A stretch of 64,000 bases of DNA from Epiperipatus broadwayi (lineage: Eukaryota > Onychophora > Udeonychophora > Euonychophora > Peripatidae). Each line of letters opens with the position of its first letter. Positions within the stretch are counted from its first letter, which is position 1. The notes beneath the pieces are model-generated. The model saw nothing but the letters and a program-made list of their open reading frames with translations, was not told the origin of the DNA and did not search any database. Shown in pieces: positions 58,820-64,000 of this stretch. The position numbers and the translations under genes are program-made. The stretch spans positions 62,001 to 126,000 of the forward strand of contig JAQFVV010006505.1 in assembly GCA_028023455.1 (NCBI GenBank), given 5' to 3'.

Positions 58820-59130
58820 TTCACTCTTCTTCAGGTGTTACTGTCCTGTCCAGTGGCAGTATTGCATAGGAGTCAAACTTAAACCTTTAGATTTTTGAAT
58901 ATTGAATTTCAAGTCAAGGGCTCAAACCAACCAAGTTATTCTGTCAAAGTTTCTCAGATGGTTAGAGCTCTTGCTTTGAAATTTGATATTCGAGAATCAA
59001 AGATGTAAGTTAGACTCCTATGCAATACTGTCACTGGTTAAGCCAGCAACAACTGAAGAAGATGGAAGAACAATACTACTTGAAAAGTTGTGTCATTACT
59101 GACCTCTGTTGTCTATTTGTGTGATTACTA
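58820..59130. repeat. Palindromic repeat with tRNA-like segment
   Basis: CTTCTTCAGGTGTTACTG..CAGTATTGCATAGGAGTC mirrors GACTCCTATGCAATACTGTC..CAACTGAAGAAG, arms about 120 bp. The right arm contains GGTTAGAGCTCTTGCTTTG, like a tRNA D-arm and A box. CTGAAGAAGATGG..TTGAAAAG faintly recalls a hammerhead order but is not convincing. Confidence 0.6.
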
Positions 59131-59314
59131 ACAAGCTGTTTGTATTTAAAAAGTTTAAATAAAGTTTAGAATTTTCTATACCTTCAACATTTACTGATAG
59201 ATGATAGAAATAATACAACATATTATCACATCTAATACACCATCATCACAAACCTTCAGGAAAATATTAATGCCTATTATTGTGTTTAACATATATTTTA
59301 TTATGTCTGCTACA

Positions 59315-59580
59315 TTATTAAAACAGGCAACAAATCTCCATGCAGTAGTGCCACTCAGTGCAAGCCAAAGTAATCAATGGATGCCAGAAGGCTTGCACAT
59401 AAAATCCCTATCTAATGCATACTTATCCAATATTCCCAGACTAGTTTCTGACTTGTGGCCTTCATCAGTAAGGAACCTTGGATCTGAGAGCACTGCACCT
59501 AGATCTTAGGATCCAATGCAACCCTCCAGCAGTTAGCATTAGATCTTAGGATCTAATGCAAACCTCCAGCCCCAATGTAT
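59315..59580 (-). mobile_element. Family A copy
   Basis: AACAGGCAACAAATCTCCATG through AATCCCTATCTAATGC to TTAGGATCCAATGCAACC, with a short duplication of the AGATCTTAGGATCTAATGC segment at 59549. Confidence 0.65.
59433..59475 (-). ncRNA. Type I hammerhead ribozyme, family A
   Basis: Minus strand: core CTGATGA (59462-59468), stem II GGC/GTC with CACAA loop, GAA, ACTAGT, GTC (59439-59441). Stem I makes four pairs, two of them wobble. Core complete. Confidence 0.6.
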
Positions 59581-59844
59581 GCTACATTACATGAAAAAAA
59601 TTACAAATTGTTCTGCAGTATATATGCATTTCAGGAATAACATCAGTTGACAGATTTGGTATCAAAGCATGAATCATTTTTTTAATGTAGTATGCCAGTC
59701 ATAGTAAGAAATGTATTATATATGATGATTGGAATTGACATTGTTTACAATTTATTTACAACCTAAATATATATGATGATATTTGTGGTTAGTATTTGGC
59801 AAATTTCTCTCCAGTCATATATGTTATCTGGGATTTGAATATAC

Positions 59845-60240
59845 ACAGAGGCAAAACTGCCCATACAGTAGCACCACTCAGTGCAAGCCAAAGTAATCAA
59901 TGAATGCAGGAAGGTTTGGGCATAAAATCCCAATCTAGTGTCTACTCATCCAATATTCTCAGACTAGTTTCTAGATTTTGGCTTTTATCAGTGAGGAGCT
60001 TTGGATTTGAGAGCACAGCACTTAGATCTTAGGATCTAATGCAACCTTACATCAGCCATCTTTTACTTTTTAGCTAACTATAAATCTTTGCATCCAAAAA
60101 GTTAAGCTCATTAGCTTGTATAGTCATATAGATTTGACTTGCACTGAGTGGTGCTACTGTATGGAGAGTTTTGCCTCTCTGTAAATAGCTTGTGTACGCA
60201 TAAAGAATAGCGATCATGTGATGTCTAATGGATTTGAATA
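59845..60240 (-). mobile_element. Family A copy, foldback end
   Basis: GAGGCAAAACTGCCCATACAG to the interior CATTAGCTTGTATAGTCATATAG, then the inverted terminal TGGAGAGTTTTGCCTCT and GATCATGTGATG. The core reads CTGATAA on the minus strand, so the ribozyme is mutated. Confidence 0.65.
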
Positions 60241-61600
60241 TAGGTGGATTTACACTTGTTGTTTGCGTAAAAAAAATTCAGGTAATAGACAAATGTATAA
60301 TTTTCCAGATAGTTGGCCTGCAGGAAATATCCAACTATCTAATTATTGATCAGTAATTGGATATTCAATAAAGGGGGGAAAAATTTATAAAAACCATTTG
60401 CAAGTATTAATTGACTAACCTTATGGTTAAGTTTTCTCTTATTGTTCCCGATAAAAAGATAAGTCAGATTTTTGCTCTACAAATCGTTTTTGAAATTTAT
60501 TTTACCTTTTTTTTTTTATCACATTATGTACAGATTATTTAAAATATCAGTTTTTATTTATTTAAACAAATAGTAAAAAATTCATTACTTTTATATAGAT
60601 AATAACACATTTGTGATAAACCTGATTGTTTATTAAAATAGATATTTAGATGCAAATAAAATACCTATTACTGTCGTATACAATCCTTTCCATTTGAACA
60701 ATATGATTTTTTTTTAATGATTGGATTAAAAGAAGAATTAGAAATAGATATAAAAAATATTATTCAAAATGACTTCTGAAAGTGTAAATGTAAAAAAATA
60801 ATAAAAATTAAAAAAACATTAACTTTTCAAAAGCAATATATTTTTTTAGATATTATAGTAAAAATAATAGAATAGTTTAGCTTGTTTTTCTAACTTAAGT
60901 GATTGTCAATATTTGTATTTAGATTTTATTTTCCTTCAGCCACATTGTAACAAGCTAGTAAAATAAAAATTATTTAGCTTCAATAAACTTTCAACAGTTA
61001 AAAAAAGTTTTAAGAAAAACCTAATGTGAATGAACTTTTATTTACATACACATATATGTTGCATGAGTGTTTATATATACGTAGTTTCATAGTGCAATTA
61101 CCTATAGACACGGTGATGAGATTTAATAATTTATAAAAAAGAATTGGAGAGTACATTTTCCATACTTTTATACACTCATTTATCTAAAAACGAATAAAAA
61201 TATTTTAAACAGTGTGCTACCCTTATTTAGACGAAAAATCAAAAATTAATGACAATTTTTTTTTCATTTGCAAAATGTACCTTTTTTTTTTTTTTTTTTT
61301 TTAATGATAGGGAAAGCGTATGCCTCAAATTTGTCACATGTAATCAGGACTATGCGATTCAGCAGGACAAAATAGAATATGAAAAGACATTCAGGAAGGT
61401 AATTGCTTAATGACTCTAATATAAATGGGAGTTATGTATTGACTTAAAATATTGTATTTGAATCCTACATTATGTAACATCTTTGTATAACTTCTCTTTT
61501 TATAAATATTACCAAATTCACCACTTCCTTTATTTTGCTGTAATATCTTATATGAACACAATTTATCCATTCTATTTGGAACACTTTTTAGCAAAAAAAC
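60241..61600. other. AT-rich stretch, nothing recognised
   Basis: Long T-run at 61281-61304. The antisense open frame at 61391-61594 has no recognisable similarity. Confidence 0.4.
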
Positions 61601-61604
61601 CTTT

Positions 61605-62480
61605 TATTGTACATATATGCATACACAATCTTATGTTTCGACTGCCCTGCAGTCTTTTTTAGAACCTCTTTTACTTTATACATGCATACATAATCTTCCA
61701 TTTCGATTGTCATATATTTTACTTCAGCACCACTTGTACTTTAAATATGCATACAGAATCTTACATTTTGACTGTTCTGCAATCTTCTTCATAGCCACTT
61801 TTACTTTATATACTTTGCATGTCCTGCAGTCTTCTTCAGCACCACTTTTACTTTATATATGCATACACAATCTTCCATTTCAGTTGTCCTGTAGTCTTCT
61901 TCAGTGCCACTTTTACTTTATATATTCATAGATAATCTTACATTTCAACTGTCCTGCAGTCTTCTTCTGTGCCACTTTTATTTTATATATGCATACACAA
62001 TCTTACATTTTGCATGTCCTGCAGTCTTTTTCAGCACCACTTTTACTTTATATATGCATACAAAATCTTCCATTTCGATTGTCCTGAAGTCTTCTTCAGT
62101 GCCACATTTACTTTATATATTCATAGACAGTCTTACATTTCAACTGTTTTGCAGTCTTCTTCAGTGTCACTTTCACTTTATATATGCATACACAATCTTC
62201 CATTTCAACTTTCCTGCAGTCTTCTTCAGAGCCACGTTTACTTTATATATGCATACACAATCTTACATTTTGACTATCCTGCCATCTTTTTCATAACCAC
62301 TTTTACTTTATATATGCATACACAATTTTACATTTTAACTGTTCTACGGTGTTCTTCAGAGCCACTTTTACTTTATATATGCATACAGAATCTTATATTT
62401 TGAATGTCCTGCAATCATCTTCAGAAACACTTTTACTTTATATATGCATGCAGTCTTCTTCAGAGCTACTTTTACTTTAA
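61605..62480. repeat. Minisatellite, about 14 units of about 63 bp
   Basis: Unit: TTTTACTTTATATATGCATAC, then ACAATCTTACATTTCGACTG, then TCCTGCAGTCTTCTTCAG and AGCCAC. Units diverge by 10-20 percent by eye, and one near 61797 is shortened. On the minus strand each unit has CTGAAGA, a GACTG/CAGTC hairpin and GAAA, a hammerhead-like order, but stem I and stem III are not convincing. Several long open frames on the plus strand come from the repeat and are not genes. Confidence 0.85.
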
Positions 62481-63300
62481 CATTAAAAAGAGTTCAAAGT
62501 AAAGTAGATAAATTGCCGTCTCTTTTTATACTCCCTTTTCACTTTTATGATTCTTTAATATGATATTTTGCACAATATGCATATTCCAAATGAATGTTCT
62601 CTCTTTACAAAATACTTTTATTTTTCAATATATTCAAATTACTCTATAAAAAGCCTTTTTAAAATCCACAAAATTATTTAAAATTAATTTTTCTGATACT
62701 TTAGAGGTTATACCACATGATATTCTTTCCGTATATTGCACTCAAAAAATGTAAATGTTTGAATTAGAACATTGAAATTAAAAAATATATAACCGGTTAG
62801 TAGATAAATGTCACTATTATAAGACTACCTATTAATGTAATTTTTTTAAAAGTTAAAAGTATATGGTTAGTTGCTTGAGAGATCATGTGATGATTTATGT
62901 GATCATGTTGCAGGTTTAGCATAACAATTTCCTCAGTTGATTAAAACTTTTCTTTTTACTTTTCTCAGTTAGAAATTAATTCAAGAACCTTCAACACTAG
63001 ATTCTGCCATAGTAAATTAATTTATAAATATTCTATCTCACTATATTTATCTTCTAATCATACCTATGCAATAAAACCTTATATGTCTTAATTTATAGTT
63101 TACTTTTCTTTTGATCTTTGTAATTTGATTTGATGATCACTTAGTCTTTTCATCGCTTGCTGTAATTCGATTGAACCGAATCTGCCATATTGCTTTTCTT
63201 CATTTCTTTCTTTTACAACTAATTAATACCTTAAAAATGATTTCTAAAATAGTTTTGATGTAGGATTGATAATAGTTTGCCATCAAATTCAATACGTAAC
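62481..63300. other. AT-rich stretch, nothing recognised
   Basis: No coding potential or repeat family identified. Confidence 0.4.
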
Positions 63301-63304
63301 CATT

Positions 63305-63990
63305 TATTTATAGCACATGATCACCATCTCTTATACTAGCACATAATTGTTATTAAACAAGGCAAAACTCTCCATACAGTAGTGCCACTCTGTGCCAGCC
63401 AGAGTAATCAATGGATGCCAGAAGGCTTGTGCATAAAATCCCTATCTAGTGCCTACTCATCCAATATCCCAGACAAGTTTCTGGCTTGTGGCACACTGTA
63501 TGAAGAGTTCTGCCTTGTTTAATAACAATTATGTGCTAGTATAAGAGATGGTGATCATGTGATGTTTAGTGGTTTAACACCAATCCTGCCTAATATGATA
63601 GTGGTGGCTATGGTTGTTAAAGAGCCAAAGACACCAAAATGTATGGATGCTGAACTGAGTTCAAACCCATATGACTATATAAGCTATTGAGCTTAGATTG
63701 AAAATATTATTGTGTTTTCAATTTCATTCTCATAATTTTGTAGTTAAGTAAAGATAAAAGGTGGCTGCTGGAAGGTTGCATTAGAGCCTAAGATCTAGGT
63801 GCAGTGTTCTCAAATCCAAGGCTCCTCACTGACGAAGGTCACAAGTCAAAAACTAGTTTGTGGATGTTGGATGAGTAGACACTAGATAGGAATATTATGC
63901 ACAAGCCTTCTGGCATCCATTGATTACTCTTGTTCACACAGGTGGCATTACTGTATGGAGAGTTTTTCCTTGTTTTATCATTTATTTATA
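63305..63990 (+). mobile_element. Family A: inverted stub and full plus-strand monomer
   Basis: Inverted piece 63345-63490 ends in the hammerhead region; a mirrored end (GAAGAGTTCTGCCTTG) is followed by a sense copy from about 63560 to 63975. The core at about 63832 is CTGACGA, formally intact, but GAA is AAA and the triplet is changed, so probably dead. Confidence 0.65.
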
Positions 63991-64000
63991 GCTTAATACT

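Noticed and set aside
58820-59130. Hammerhead ribozyme in the palindromic repeat
   Set aside because: CTGAAGA and a distant GAAAA are present, but no stem II of proper length, triplet or stem I could be drawn.
61617-62403. Overlapping open frames of 104-144 codons
   Set aside because: They follow the 63 bp minisatellite; similarity among them is due to the repeat units, not to a protein family.

Overview
This window is AT-rich animal genomic DNA made almost entirely of dispersed and tandem repeats, decayed retroelements and microsatellites. I found no intact conventional protein gene, rRNA or functional tRNA. Penelope-like elements with a GIY-YIG endonuclease, LINE fragments ending in TGATGA-type tails, hAT and other inverted-terminal-repeat transposons, tRNA-derived SINEs and a short TTAGGG tract point to a metazoan, probably an aquatic invertebrate (a mollusc is plausible). 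The taxon cannot be fixed from the sequence alone.

The most striking content is hammerhead self-cleaving ribozyme motifs in three apparently non-coding repeat families. Family D (monomer about 376-380 nt), family A (about 456 nt) and family B (472 nt) each place one type I hammerhead per monomer: a CUGANGA core, a stem II hairpin, GAA, a very short and often palindromic stem III, an NUH cleavage triplet and a pairing stem I. Same-strand copies repeat at exactly the monomer length, and many loci also carry an inverted copy. This is the architecture known for retrozymes and for the pseudo-LTRs of Penelope-like elements. Decayed Penelope-like endonuclease ends lie nearby (about 8.0-8.6, 15.7-16.4 and 17.5-18.2 kb) and could be relatives of the mobilising machinery.

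Layout: 1-1.0 kb plain AT-rich DNA; 1.0-1.7 LINE 3' end; 2.3-2.9 family D dimer; 3.1-4.0 hAT element with nested LINE piece; 5.3-5.8 second hAT remnant; 6.2-6.4 family B foldback; 6.7-8.8 palindromic Penelope-like ends, one arm holding a 1.1 kb transposon; 9.7-10.0 family A; 10.4-11.0 SINE and foldback; 11.2-13.3 family B relatives around a 656 bp TATC microsatellite; 13.5-13.9 LINE; 14.3-15.4 families E and A; 15.7-18.2 Penelope-like remnants; 19.5-21.2 foldback, SINE, LINE; 21.7-22.9 family A cluster; 24.3-26.7 a roughly 300 bp tandem family with SINEs and family A.

From 26.9 to 57.3 kb lies one very large inverted repeat. Its left arm is 26,886-31,418 plus 40,008-41,085, its right arm 50,375-57,322. 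The left arm is split by an 8.6 kb insertion absent from the right arm, carrying a broken Gag-like reading frame and two tandem units of about 2.15 kb. The right arm has its own 1.27 kb insertion flanked by an 11 bp duplication, with the empty site preserved in the left arm. The spacer holds a 1.7 kb head-to-tail and inverted array of family B ribozyme monomers bounded by a 9-15 bp duplication. From 57.3 kb to the end are a LINE piece, a tRNA-like palindrome, more family A copies and a 63 bp minisatellite whose unit has a decayed hammerhead-like core.
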